From Nepenthes gracilis (taxonomy: Eukaryota; Streptophyta; Magnoliopsida; Caryophyllales; Nepenthaceae), in NCBI GenBank assembly GCA_033239525.1, contig BSYO01000004.1:7531410-7595409 (forward strand): a stretch of DNA of 64,000 nt, in the 5' to 3' direction. The notes beneath the pieces were generated by a model, which saw only the letters and a list, made by a program, of their open reading frames with translations, had not been told where the DNA came from and ran no database searches. Of this stretch, positions 46,138-57,395 are shown in pieces (position 1 is the first letter of the stretch; every line of letters starts with the position of its first letter). Made by a program: the position numbers and the translations under genes.

Positions 46138-49100
46138 ATGGTACTTACGACCTTTAATGGAGTTGGTATTGGATTCGGTAAGTAAATGGATGCCGCCATA
46201 TTTTTGCTTAGTACTTCTGTTTACTCTTTCATTCTATTTGTTGTCAATTTTATTGTTATTGTTTGAATATGAATTTCTCCAGGTTTTGGAGTTGGATGCG
46301 GTTTTGGGGTAGGATGGGGTTTTGGAGGTCTGCATTCTTATTTATCCACTGCTCATAGTTTGCTTCATTTTTTTGACCTTGTCTTTTAAATGTGTTTTCT
46401 GCTGATCTTAGTCGAAATATTTGGTGGACAAGTGGCATATCTTGTGATTCATTCCATCTTACATGCTCGTTAATTTTATCAATTTGAGCAAATCTATGAT
46501 CAACTACGCCCTGACTAGAAATTTGCTGTCATTTTGATCCATGCTTCGCTGACGATTGTAGTGAGATAGAGGAAATTGGGAAAAGGGAAGAGGAATTCAG
46601 GCAGAGGGAACGAGAGAGAGGAGTCAGAGCGCAGAGAAGGTTCGAGAGATAGAGGGAGAGAGAGAGAGTAAGACGGGTGAGCAGAAGTAAGCTGAACTAG
46701 TTTTTTCCTATTTTCAACAGAACAGTAATGGGCTTGCTTTATATAGGAAAGGTGGCACCCATGGGCCCAACCAAGCAGCAACAACATAACAGAAAGGGGA
46801 GGGGGTTATAGCAATCACTATAACAATCAGAAAGTAAACGTGGACGGTAGGGGGGTTATAACAGAAACAAAGAGAATGGATATAACAGAAACAATTGAAT
46901 ATAATCTCGGAATTTCGAGGGCGGATGGATTGCCTGAGTGCTCCTCCGTTTGGCAGTGGTCTGATGATGAGATGTGCTCGGGGGGGCATTGAGGAGCCTT
47001 GTAACATTACCGTCCCTATTAAAAAGAACCTTGTTCTTGAGGTTGAATCAAAGGAAGTCCTATTGAAATTCAGCAATAGCTTCCCAAGTGCTCCTTCAGT
47101 GTCTGCGATTGCCAGTGCACTAGAACCTGGGAAATGCGCTGGTTGTTGTGGAGAATCTGCTGAAATTTGAGAATCTATTGAGATTGCAGTAGCAGTTGGG
47201 GGCCCCATGTTTTAGTGGGCAACTCAGATGACTGTTGGAGTTGATCTCCATGATATTGCTTGAGTAATGAGACATGGAATACGTTATGTATTTTGGAATA
47301 TTCCGGTAGTTCCAGGCATTTGGCGATAGCACCCATTAGGTCCAGAATATGAAAAGGACCATAATAACATTTGGCAAGTTTGTTCATCTGTCGATTAGCC
47401 ACTGAAGTTTGACGATATGGCTGAAGATGAACTTAGACAAAATCTCCAACCTAAAATTCCCTATCGGTTCGCTGAGAATCCGCCTGCTGTTTCATCCGGA
47501 GCTGCGCCCGTTGCAGATTGGCTTTAAGAGCCTCGAACAATGGAACGAGTGGTCAACAACTAGTTGACAGAGGCTACGAAAGAGGTGCCTTGGACATAGT
47601 CGAGCAACGATGGTGGCGGCCGCCTGTACACTGCCTCAAACGGGCTCATTTTTATAGACGAATGCCAGGCGGTGTTATAACTCTATTCAGCTTAAGGTAA
47701 GTATTGAACGCAAGAGGAAGGGTGTCCAGTAACGAAATAGCGCAAATAGTCTTTGAGACACTGGCTAACAATTTCAATTTGCCCATCCGACTGTGGATGG
47801 TATGAGCTATTGGTGGACAACCTGGTTCCTTGTAATTTGAAAAGTTACTTCTAAAACACACTCATAAAAATGAGGTCTTGGTCCGAGACAATATCCATAA
47901 GAAAACCATGCAACTGGTAGATGTCTTTGACAAATGTATTAGCAATTTGAGGCACTGTGAAATGGGTGCCCAGTGCAGGAAAATGGGCATCCTTGGAGAG
48001 TCGATCAACCATCACTAGTATAACAGTTTTGCCATGTGAAGGAGGTAAATGGGTAATGAAGTCTATAGAGAGGGATTCCCAAATTCTACTTGGAATTGGA
48101 AGCGGTTGGAGAAGGCCCCTTGGAGCGGTATGAATTGGCTTGATTTGCTGATAAATCGGGCAATTGCTTATGAAGTCGCAGACCTCTCTATACATTTGCA
48201 GCTAGTAAATAGTGGACGCTATGCGGGATAAGGTGCGATGGATTCCGGCATGACCTTCCAGTGGAGAATTATGATGTTCATGCAGTATCAATTCTTGTAG
48301 AGTAGACTCTGCCGGCACCAGAATTCAGTTTTTTAAGAAGACTAGCCCATCGCGCCTGGAATACTCTGCATAATCTCCAGAGTGTTCTTGAATGGATTTG
48401 ACTAGATTAGCGAAAGTTGGGTGCCGCTTATAAAATTTTTGCAGAGCAGACAACAGGGCTACGATCGGTTGGGAAACAGCCTTGAAAACTAAATTGGTCC
48501 CAACAACAAATTTGGATAAGGCATCAACGGGTCTTTTTTTCTTGCTTGGGCGGTACACAATATTAAAATTAAATCTCAGTAATTTAGTGATCCAGTGCTA
48601 CTGATCTGGAGTATGTATGGATTGGGTCAGTATCATCTTGAGTGGTTGATGGTCCATTTGAATGATAAATTTAGCTCCTAATAAATACTGACGCCGCTTT
48701 TTCCCAACCTTGGTGACGGCACAGAGCTCCTTAATGTAAATGGAGGATGCTTGCAATTTTGGATAGAGTTTGCTGAAAAAGGTAATGAGATGTCTGTCTT
48801 GAAGTAGCATCGCTCCAATGCCTTGTCCAGACGCGTCAGTCTGTACCATGAAAGGTTTGGAGAAATTTGGCAAAGCCAGCACAGGGGTAGAAGTGAGGGC
48901 TTCTTTGAGGGAGTCAAAGGTCCGTGCGGCTTCTGATGTCCATAGGAAGGCATTTTTGCATAATAATTGCGTCAATGGAGCTGAAATTTAGGCATACCGA
49001 CGTACAAAGTGCCGATAATATCCTGCTAACCCAAAGAAGCCTCGCAATTGGCTCACACCGGTAGGCGGTGGCCAATTCTGGACTGCCGCAATTTTGGATA

Positions 49101-52100
49101 GATCCACCGCCACTCCTTGCTCTGAAATAATGTGACTCAAATATGATAGAGAAGTCTATCCAAACTAGCATTTGGACTGTTTAGCAAAGACGGAATTGGT
49201 CCGCAAGATGTGCAGTACCTGGGTGAGATGTTGGAGATGTTCCTCCCATGAAGGGCTATACACCAAAATATCATCGAAGAAAACTAACACAGATCGTCGT
49301 AGCATTGGACGGAAGATCTCATTCATTTCGCACTGAAAGGAAGGTGGAGCGTTGGATAATCCGAAAGGCATAACCAGAAATTTATAGTGGCCTTCATGAG
49401 TTTAGAAGGTTGTTTTGTGGATATCATTAGAATAAATGCGCATCTGGTGGTATCCAACTTGTAAATCAAGCTTGGAGAATATCTAGGCGCTAGACAACTC
49501 GTCTAGCAGTTTGTCTACTGTGAGAATTGGGAACCGATCTTTCATTGTAATTGCATTGAGAGCTCTGTGATCCACACAGAATCGCTAGCTTTCATCACAT
49601 TTCTTGACGAGTAGAACTAGTGATGAAAAGAGGCTGGTACTGGGCTGGATAATTCCTTCTTCTAACATTTTATGAATCAGGCGCTCCATTTTTGCCTTCT
49701 GGAAGTGGGGGTATCGGTAGGTTTTTACATTCACTGGTTTGGTATTTGGTTTTAAAGGGATGCGGTGATTGGTGGCACGGTGTGGGGGTAGCCTGTGGGG
49801 AAGGGAGAATACATTTGCAAAGGGGGAGAGGAGTTGACAAAGAGTTGCTAGTATGGTGGAATTAACATTTGAGGGCAAGATGATCGAAGTGAGGGGAAAT
49901 CACATTATGGCTCAAAGGGGAATCCAACACGGGCGTGACTATCATTTGGATGTAGATGATGGTTAATTTGGTCATCTCACTTCGCCTCAATTGGCCGAAT
50001 GCCATAGCAGATATGGTGGCAGATTGTAGCCCATATAGAGTGAGCTGAGTGCCTACATGGTCGAAGCTCATCCACAAGGCCTTATAATCAAACAATACTA
50101 GGCCAATTGTGGCTAGCTATTGCACCCCAAAGACCACATTTGCCCCATAAATGGGCAATAAATAGAGATCCATGTGGAATTTGGACTGATCCAAAGTTAC
50201 AAGAGTGTTGAAACATACTCCTTCGCAGTGTAAGGAGTCCCCGTTTCCTACGGTGACATTAAGATGCTAGGAAGGCTAAATGGGATGCCCCAGGTTTTCA
50301 GCCTCCCGAGTTTGAAGAAAATTGTGAGTTGAGCTACTATCAACCAGTTTAATTACGGAACGTCCAGAGATTTGGCCCTATAAATGTAATGTCGAAGGGA
50401 CAAAGTGGCTTCCCAGAGCATGAAGGGAGATGGTTTGAGTGGCGTTTGTTGATAGAGGCAGCGGTTCTGCTTTGTGAGGACCTATCGTCTAATAGTCAGA
50501 GCCAAGGGAAACTTCCTCAATCATTTATGCATCAACCAGTGTGGTGTCTTCATCTTCCGCGATCATACATAGGAATTGTGGAGGTCTACACCGGTGGCTT
50601 GGAGTGAAGCACTCATCACAATTGAAACTCAACCCACATTCATGGCGAGCTGTCATTTCAGCTAGAGTGAGCCTCTTTATGGATAACTCTGTAGGTAAGC
50701 TTGGGGAAGAAGAAGATTGTGGGGGTGCTCCCAAGGTGTGTAATGGCTGTTTGGAAGTTGGTGGACTGTGAGAATTTGAGTAGCCCGTATCAAATTTCTC
50801 TTCCACTAGCTTGGCCATTCCAATGGCCTTTGGTAATGTTTGAGGCTTCAACAATAAGAGCCCTCGCCGAATATCACCCTGTAGTCCGGAGATAAAATAA
50901 TCCAGAAGATTCACAATGGTGAGGCTTGTGGTACGAGTGGATAGGGCTTCAAATTTTGTCATGTATGAGGCGATAGTAGTGGTTTGGTGAAACTTGTAGA
51001 GCATGGCTTTGTGATTGGAATAAGTGGATGGGCCGAATCGAAGTTCTAGATCATGGGAAAAAGCCTCCCATGTGGAAAGTTGTCAGGTTGAGTGGTGAGG
51101 CTTGTAGTACAAGTGGATAGGGCCTCAAACTTTGTCATGTATGAGGCGATAGTAGTGGTTTGGTGAAACTTGTAGAGCATGGTTTCGTGATTGGAATAAG
51201 TGGACGGGCTGAATTGAAGTTCTAGATCATAGGAAAAAGCCTCCCATTTGGAAAGTTGTCAGGTCGAGTGCATCCAGTGGTACCATTGGAGTGCAGAACC
51301 GACTATGTAGAAGGCAGCGATTGTCAATTTCTGTTCTGGTGGGGTGACGTGATAATGAAAAAAACGTTCAATTTGGAACAACCAACCAAGCACATTGTCC
51401 CCCGAGAAAAATGGAATTTATAGCTTGGTCAAATGTACGGGGGCAGGGGTGTGGGAATCAGGCGATGCATGTGGGAAAAGAGGTAGGGTTTGAGTCGATG
51501 GCAGGGGATTTGTAGTCGAGGACGCTAGGAACGAGGGAGGGGTTGGTAGCAGCGACGGATTTACCGACGGTCTAGGTTGAGCTATGAGTCCGGCCAAGGA
51601 ATGAAAAATGTCGGCAAGGGATTTCTATAGATTCTCATTGATAGAAGTGTTCGAGGCAATACCTTCAGAATGATACAATAAGGTAGCGGCGATACGTTCG
51701 TATTGGTGCTATAAGGTGACGGTCATCTCCTTCAGCCCAGCAATTGCATCCTCGAGAGCTTTGTATTGTGTCATTATGCCCTTTGCCATCATCTCAATGA
51801 AAACACCAAATGATCAGTGCTTCGCTGATGATTGCAGTGCGATAGAGGAAATTATGGAAAGGGAAGGGGAATTCAGGTAGAGGGAACGAGAGAGAGGAGT
51901 TATAGTGTAGAGAAGGTTCGAGAGATAGAGGGAGAGAGAGAGAATAAGACGGGAGAGCAGAAGTAAGCTGAAGTAGTTTTTTCCTCTTTTCAACGGAACA
52001 ATAATGGGCTTGCTTTATATAGGAAAGGTGGCACCCATCGGCCCAACCGAGCAGCAACAGCATAACAGAAAGGAGAGGGGGTTGTAACAATCAACTATAA

Positions 52101-53217
52101 CAATCAGAAAGTAAACACGTAGGGCAGGTGGGTTATAACAAAAACGAAGAGAATGGATATAACAAAAACTATTAAGTATAATCACGAAAATTTGGGGCAG
52201 ATGGATTGCCCGAGTGCTCCTCCATCTGGCAGTGGTCTGATGATGAGATGTGCCCGAGGGGGCATTGAGGAGCCCTTAAAACATTTTCTCCTGCCGCTGT
52301 ATAACTTGATAGTATATGCTTTGTTTGGATATAAAGACATGGAAGAAAGTGAGAGTGAGCGGAAGGAATCACAATTGAAAGTATCCTTTCAATTGGATTG
52401 CTTGTGAATGAGAATTGGTGAAAGGAAGTGGAAGAAACAATTTTCCTTCATCCGAAATTGCTTTCATCCAAATTTCGGGTTTTGAATGAGATGAAGAGGA
52501 ACCAAGGCCTTTCCCCCTCTTCATCGGATCGGATTAATCACATCTATGTTCTAAATATTTTTGTAATATGTTTGCCATCTTTTTATACAAAGTTAAAATG
52601 TTGGAGTTCGTCCACACTGTTATCCCTTGAAATTCATTAGATATGCAATAGGAAGATAAAGTGATGGCCTTGGCACAAGGCTACTTGCAGATTAGCTGTT
52701 CTAGCCAGGAAATTTTCATTGGCTTCAAATTGGCAAGCCAAGGGAAGCAACATATAGGAAGATTATGCTGTTTCCTCTATACAGAGTCCAAGGATGTGAG
52801 AACTTCTATCATTTAATCTTATGTGAAGTTGCTTTTAATTATAAGATCATCTTCATCATGCTCATACTCTAGAGCATTTCTACTACAAACCTGTTTGATT
52901 TCTACTGGCCTTATTAATTTTTTCCATTTTTCTAATACCAGGCATGCCCTTAAATGTACTAGGTCTTGGTGCAGGTACGTTATTTAAATCTCCACTGTTA
53001 GGATGATTTTTTTTCCCTCATTAACCTACCATATTGACTGATTTTTCGTCCTTGGAAATCTATCATTCTTGATTTCTGATTTAAAGGCGGAGGTTGCGGG
53101 GTTGGACTGGGCCTCGGATGGGGTTTCGGTGCTGGTTTTGGCAGCAAATATCGGACATCGGGAATTTCATTTCAAGGCATTGATTTCGATAACAAGAAAC
53201 ATTCGGACGGTACGTAG
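46138..53217 (+). CDS. TGD5: TGD5-like small glycine-rich protein (four exons, gypsy element in intron 2)
   Basis: Exons are 46138-46177, 46283-46327, 52942-52974 and 53087-53217. They join in one frame of 82 residues plus stop, all junctions in phase 1. Donors are GTAAGT, GTCTGC (weak) and GTACGT. Acceptors are CTCCAG, ATACCAG and TTTAAAG. The protein starts [14 protein letters not shown] and consists of glycine-rich turns with alternating V, F, L, C and W (for example [12 protein letters not shown] and [19 protein letters not shown]), ending in a polar tail ([15 protein letters not shown]). This matches my memory of TGD5, a small chloroplast-envelope protein needed with TGD1-4 to move lipid from ER to plastid for galactolipid synthesis. 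The family call comes from the glycine pattern and MVL start, not from an alignment. Other short glycine-rich proteins are possible. Intron 2 has grown to 6614 bp through an antisense gypsy insertion. Exons are too short to show up as ORFs. No frame damage is seen. Confidence 0.7.
46535..47006 (-). repeat. 3' LTR of the gypsy element
   Basis: 472 bp. It includes a GA-rich run (46590-46670) and is closely similar to the right LTR. Confidence 0.9.
47007..47170 (-). pseudogene. Chromodomain remnant of the gypsy element
   Basis: On the minus strand, QVLVHWQ and then [10 protein letters not shown] and FNLKNKVLF can be read across a frame change with two stops. This is the pattern of the chromodomain at the C-terminus of chromovirus integrases (VxW, then xATWE, then F.LEDK.). 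In the family it targets integration to marked chromatin. Here it is dead. Confidence 0.7.
47175..48200 (-). pseudogene. Gypsy integrase
   Basis: 47851-48195 has the zinc-binding C-x-x-C end (CPIYQQIK), [20 protein letters not shown] with the first catalytic Asp, [11 protein letters not shown] and IVSDQDLIF with the second Asp. 47175-47402 has the C-terminal part [17 protein letters not shown] and [17 protein letters not shown]. Between them (47402-47850) only broken frames remain, so the catalytic Glu region is decayed. Confidence 0.85.
48320..49900 (-). pseudogene. Gypsy reverse transcriptase and RNase H
   Basis: RT starts near 49860 ([33 protein letters not shown]). It has [13 protein letters not shown] and the active site FFDDILVYS (near 49269-49283). 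RNase H reads [20 protein letters not shown], then [13 protein letters not shown] with the catalytic Asp, and [10 protein letters not shown]. Single stops occur near 49400, 49165 and 48975. The active-site residues themselves are intact. Confidence 0.88.
50100..50400 (-). pseudogene. Gypsy protease
   Basis: The minus-strand reading [15 protein letters not shown] (about 50315-50360) stands where chromoviruses have the D-S-G motif. Here the glycine is a serine. Downstream, [20 protein letters not shown] fits the family fold. The frame is broken. Confidence 0.7.
50525..51800 (-). pseudogene. Gypsy gag, with tandem duplication
   Basis: The minus-strand reading shows a gag core ([46 protein letters not shown]) and the frame 50525-51004 with [19 protein letters not shown]. 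It ends in a knuckle-like [13 protein letters not shown] with one cysteine lost. A 176-bp tandem duplication (50918-51093 and 51094-51269) repeats the part around MLYKFHQ and shifts the frame. Confidence 0.8.
50918..51269. repeat. 176-bp tandem duplication in gypsy gag
   Basis: Two adjacent copies start GGTGAGGCTTGT and differ by a handful of substitutions. 176 is not a multiple of three. Confidence 0.9.
51811..52283 (-). repeat. 5' LTR of the gypsy element
   Basis: 473 bp. On the minus strand TTTGGTGTTTTCATTGAG (51793-51810) follows the LTR as primer-site region. Confidence 0.9.
52284..52941 (+). other. Right part of intron 2 of the TGD5-like gene
   Basis: Non-coding. The end is pyrimidine-rich (TTTTTCCATTTTTCTAATACCAG), as expected before an acceptor. 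Nothing else recognised. Confidence 0.55.
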
Positions 53218-53736
53218 TCCACAGATGTGTCGAAGAATCCCCGGGAAGCTCATGCTCCACAGTAACATCCATTACCAATCCGTGAGATTACTGAATATAT
53301 TCAACTGAGCAAAGTTTTTTGCCTGCTGCGTAGCGTTTATGTGGAAACAACTGCTAGCTGTTTAAACAGAGCTGAAACCAGTTTTTTATGTTTCATGTGA
53401 AATGACGCGAAATGAATCACGTTTGTCGTTCTGTTTTCTTCTCGTCTTTGTCGCTGGCAAAAGTCCAGTGTAGGAATAATCAGATGCTTTATTTGCCGTA
53501 GGGCAAAGATTGATGCATAATTAGATGCCAGTCTTCAGTAACTTTAGAAAATTGCATATAGATTTGGACCTCTTAACAAAGATCATGGATAATTGGATGC
53601 TTCATCTTCAACAGCTCCTTAAAGTTGAATCTAAATTTGCACCTGGTTGTCTTTTGCTTGAAGGATGTGTTGAAACCCTGAAAACTCGCCTCATCTTCCT
53701 ATTGTTATGCATAATAACTGTTATAAAATAACAATC

Positions 53737-53742
53737 AATAAA
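53737..53742 (+). terminator. Candidate poly(A) signal of the TGD5-like gene
   Basis: AATAAA, 520 bp after the stop codon, at the point where the sequence turns into AT-rich intergenic DNA. Use is inferred. Confidence 0.4.
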
Positions 53743-54459
53743 AGAATGTGGTGTGAGGAGGGAGAGCTGTTAAGCTTCTTTTTAAGCGGAGAGGCTTTGG
53801 TGTTTATTTAATGATTAATATTTAAAATTGGATGAATGAATAATAGTAATTAAATAATTAAATTAATTAATAAAAAATTTATTATTTATCTATTTAATAT
53901 CTAATCTTGATTATTAAATGAATTGGAAACATCTTCACTTGGATTTAATATATTGAAACATACTAATATGAATTAATCAGTTGATTATTTTCTTTGATAA
54001 AATTAGACTTGAAAATAATCTGAGAAAAAATTATTTAAAAAAAAATTAAATTTTTGTATTTTTAAGAGAAAAATTGACGTTTTCACTCGTAAACTAGATG
54101 TGTCAAATAATTAAGAGGTATTCTTACTTTAGTATTTTTTTTATAAATATATTTTTAATAATAAATATTTTATCTGTATAAATTAAACGGTTTAAATTAT
54201 GAAAATGAATTTAATGAATTTTAATATTTTGCTATAATTAACAAAAAAAGGTGTAACGGATGTTACCGGTGACACCCTAGTGCCGTTGGAAGTCTGGTGC
54301 ACAGCAGACTCGGAGGAAGCAGAGCGTCTATGCGAGGCCGTGAGCTGTTATGCCGAGGGCGGCAAGCCTCATGCCTCCGATGCACTCCGAGGAGGGTCAC
54401 ATCGGTGTCGTGAAGCTCCTTCTCTTTGCCCTGCGCCGGGGGATTATCCTATCTACTTG
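53743..54459. other. AT-rich DNA, then a GC-richer block left of copia C
   Basis: AT-rich and featureless up to 54250. 54261-54464 is abruptly GC-rich, starts TGTTACCGGTGACACC and ends CTTGCAACA. It may be the short LTR of another element that copia C entered (see findings). Confidence 0.4.
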
Positions 54460-54464
54460 CAACA

Positions 54465-55224
54465 TGTGGGGGTCACTCCCGAGTGGCATGATGTCCGCGG
54501 ACTCCATTGGAAGAATGGACGAGGACTTGTGTTGAAGCGTCAAGTTCAAGAGGACTTGTGGACGAGGACTTCTTCAGGCGTCATGTCCGAGCGGTTGCTG
54601 AGGACGATGACGAAGAGTCCAGAATCGTAGGCGTTGACTCTATCAACGTAGGCCTGCATGTGGCCGTTTTTACAGGTGGGTTGGTCACCCACTCTGATTG
54701 GATGTTGCCAATGGCCAGAATTTCCCAATGTCTGGCCTGCCGTCTGACACGCCAAACATGCACCTGTCATGGCAAGCCTAGGGCGTAGGTCTGAAGACCT
54801 ACGCCCAGTAGGGTGGGCGGACACGCCACCCTTGTGTATATAAAGAAGCTTGTTGCCCTTACTAAGGAGTGTGCTAGGGCTGGGACTTGTTGAGTTCTTT
54901 GAGCCCTGAGAGAGCTGTGGGCAAGCTTTGTTGTAAAGATAGAGTGAGATACACTTTGAGATAGAAAGGTTATACACTTGAGATTGTTTTCTTTCGTTAG
55001 AGCTTGAGTAGCCAACACTTGTAAACAATTCTCTTATAGTACATTTCTTCGTGGTTTTTCCATTGGCGTTAGAAGGGTTTTCCACGTTAAAACTTGTGTG
55101 TTCTCTTTTGTTCTCTATCCTTACTTTCCTTGCCATCCGAGAGCTTCTCTCTGTGTGCTGTCCGAGAACTCTTGTCCGCTCGGTCACCGTGCAGTCCGAG
55201 TGCTTTCCGCGTTTTGCGCCAACA
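54465..55224 (+). repeat. 5' LTR of copia C with promoter
   Basis: 760 bp. TATATAAA at 54837-54844, with the perfect hairpin 54781-54806 ending 30 bp upstream of it. Confidence 0.92.
54781..54806 (+). promoter_or_regulatory. Conserved 11-bp hairpin upstream of the TATA box in the copia C LTR
   Basis: GGGCGTAGGTC, loop TGAA, GACCTACGCCC. It is the counterpart of the hairpin in element B. The third pair is G-C here and A-T in B, so both arms changed together. The 3' LTR of C keeps only the right arm. Confidence 0.8.
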
Positions 55225-55226
55225 AG

Positions 55227-55238
55227 TGGTATCAGAGA
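55227..55238 (+). other. Primer-binding site of copia C
   Basis: TGGTATCAGAGA, one base from the initiator-Met site, two bases from the LTR end. Confidence 0.88.
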
Positions 55239-55268
55239 TTTTGGTTCTTTGTCTTGTTGCTGGCTGCT

Positions 55269-56085
55269 ATGGAGTACGGAAGCAAAATACCTTGCTTAAA
55301 TGGATCCAACTATGACCGTTGGCAAAGCAAGATGTCTGACTTGCTATATGTGAAGTCCATGCATAATCCGATTTTTGCCACAGAAAAGCCGGCGGAAAAA
55401 ACAGATGAGGCATGGGCGCTGGAACACAAGCAAGTGTGCGGTCTTATACGGCAGTTCGTTGATGACAACGTGCACAACCACGTTCGCAGAGAAACGAATG
55501 CCAAGACGCTTTGGGAAAAGCTGGAGAAGCTTTTCGCCTCTAAGTCTAGGAATAATAAAATTTATCACTTGATGAGGCTGGTACATATCCGTTACAAGGA
55601 CGGATCATCTGTTGCGGACCACCTGAATGAATTTCTGTTGTGTGGACGGTTGGTAGCATGGGTATTACGTTCGAGGATGAGGTGCTCGGACTGCGGCTCC
55701 TAGCAACCCTCCGGACTCTTGGGAGACCATGAGAGTCACCGCCAATCTGACTCCAAACAACGTGGTGAGTTTAGAAATGGTCAAAGGAGTGTCTTTGAAC
55801 GAGGAGGTGCGGCGGCGTTCTCGGGAACGACCTCTCAAAGAATCCGAGGTCCTTGTCACCGAGTCAGGGGGAAGAGGACGAGGACGTGGCCAAAAGTCTG
55901 AAGACAAAGGGCGGAGTAAGTCACGTTCTCGGTATCAGGATATGGAGTGCCATCATTGTGGCAAAAAGGGCCACATCAAGAAATTTTGTTACAAATGGAA
56001 GCGTGAAAACGCTGGAGGAGATAGGGGCATAAAGAGACGCGGCGAGGAAGAGTCCTCGGTCTCTGTCGTCATGGCGGTGACCTCC
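55269..56085 (+). pseudogene. Copia C gag
   Basis: Starts MEYGSKIPCLNGSNYDRWQ at 55269 and runs with LWEKLEKLFASKSRNNKIYH to about 55703, then shifts frame. The zinc knuckle CHHCGKKGHIKKFCYK (55948-55995) is intact in a second frame. Confidence 0.88.
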
Positions 56086-56087
56086 TT

Positions 56088-56400
56088 TTGGCTTGCGAGT
56101 CTGAAGACTCCGTAAGCGTGGCTGAGCAAGCCTCTGACTGGGTGGTGGATTCTGGCGCATCTATCCACGTAACTCCCAGGAGAGAGTTATTCTCTACTTA
56201 TACTCCCTGCGCCCCAGGAGTATTGAAGATGGGCAACCTGGAGACGTCCAAGATTGTTGGACGAGGAAACATCTCATTGATAACCAACACTGGTGCCCGG
56301 CTGGTTTTGAGGACGTCGACACGTTCGGATATTCGCATGAATATCCTTTCACGGACTGCTCGACGATGAAGGCTGCTGCGGCGTCTTTGTGTGATTTCAA
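56088..56400 (+). pseudogene. Copia C protease
   Basis: DWVVDSGASIHVTPRREL holds the intact aspartic protease motif DSG (about 56145-56153), followed by GVLKMGNLETSKIVGRG. The frame is lost near 56330. Confidence 0.88.
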
Positions 56401-56457
56401 AAGTGAAGAATGGCTCGATGGTGGTAGGCAGGAGTAAAGGCTTCAGGCCTTTACACT

Positions 56458-57230
56458 ATGAACGCCCAGGCCGAGGTAGCAGAGGTGAATGCTACGGGGA
56501 GTGTGGAGTCCTCGAGCCTGTGGCATAAAAGACTCGGACACATGAGTGTGCGTGGCATGAGTCATCTGGCGAAAAAGGGTCTCATTCCAGAGATGGATGG
56601 AGAAATGCCGAGGACTTGCCCTCACTGCATGACGAGGAAGCAACGAAGGGTCTCCTTTTCAGGAGACGCATCTTCCAGGAGGTCCGAGGTCTTGGAACTC
56701 GTCCACACTGAGACGTGTGTGGGCCTCTAGGAGAAGTCATTTGGAGGTGCACAATACTTTGTGACCTTCATTGACGATTGTTCAATGAAGCTGTGGGTGT
56801 TCCCGTTAAAAACCAAGGACCAGGTTGCGGGAACCTTTGAGCAGTTCCATGCGCTCGTTGAACGAGAAACCGAGAAGAGGTTAAAGGCCGTGCGGAGCGA
56901 CAACGGCGGTGAGTTCATTGGAACGTTTGATGCCTATTGCAAGACTCTCGGCATCAAACATCAGAAGACTCTACCCAAGACGCCGCAACTGAATGGCGTG
57001 GCCGAGAGGATGAATTGCACCCTGATGGAAAGGGTCAGGTGCATGTTGTCCGAGGCCAGGCTTCCGGGATCTTTTTGGGCCGAGGCCTTGAAGACGGCCG
57101 CCCACGTGATCAACCGGTCGCCTTGTAAGCCTCACGGATGGGGAAGTTTTGAGAGCGGATTTGGATCGGAAGGGAACGACTTACAACCATCTCGGGACTT
57201 TTGGGTGTAAAGCCTTTGTTCATGTCCCCA
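56458..57230 (+). pseudogene. Copia C integrase
   Basis: 56458-56730 has LWHKRLGHMSVRGMSHLAKK (zinc-binding His) and PRTCPHCMTRKQ (zinc-binding Cys pair). 56761-57210 has FIDDCSMKLWVFPLK, VRSDNGGEFIG and LNGVAERMNCTLMERV. A stop TAG at 56728-56730 lies right after the first catalytic Asp region, where that loop is also altered. Confidence 0.88.
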
Positions 57231-57395
57231 AGAGATGAGATCCAAGCTTGAGCCAAAGACCATGCAATGTGTCTTTACGGGCTATGGCGAGGATGAGTTT
57301 GGGTTGGATTGTATGACCCTAAGGTGAAGAAGCTGGTATGGGTCCCGAGGCGTGGTTTTCGTTGAGGAGAGACCATAGAGGACTTTGGGAAAGAG

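Larger units (their letters stand above)
46535..52283 (-). mobile_element. Gypsy chromovirus-type element in intron 2 of the TGD5-like gene
   Basis: Reads on the minus strand, antisense to the host gene. LTRs lie at 46535-47006 (472 bp) and 51811-52283 (473 bp), starting TGATC and ending AACA on the plus strand. Left-flank bases are CATTT; on the right CATTT overlaps the LTR end by two bases, so the target duplication is not clean. The order gag, protease, RT, RNase H, integrase, chromodomain is that of a Ty3/gypsy chromovirus. Stops and frameshifts are scattered through the polyprotein and there is a 176-bp duplication in gag. The element is defective. Confidence 0.9.
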
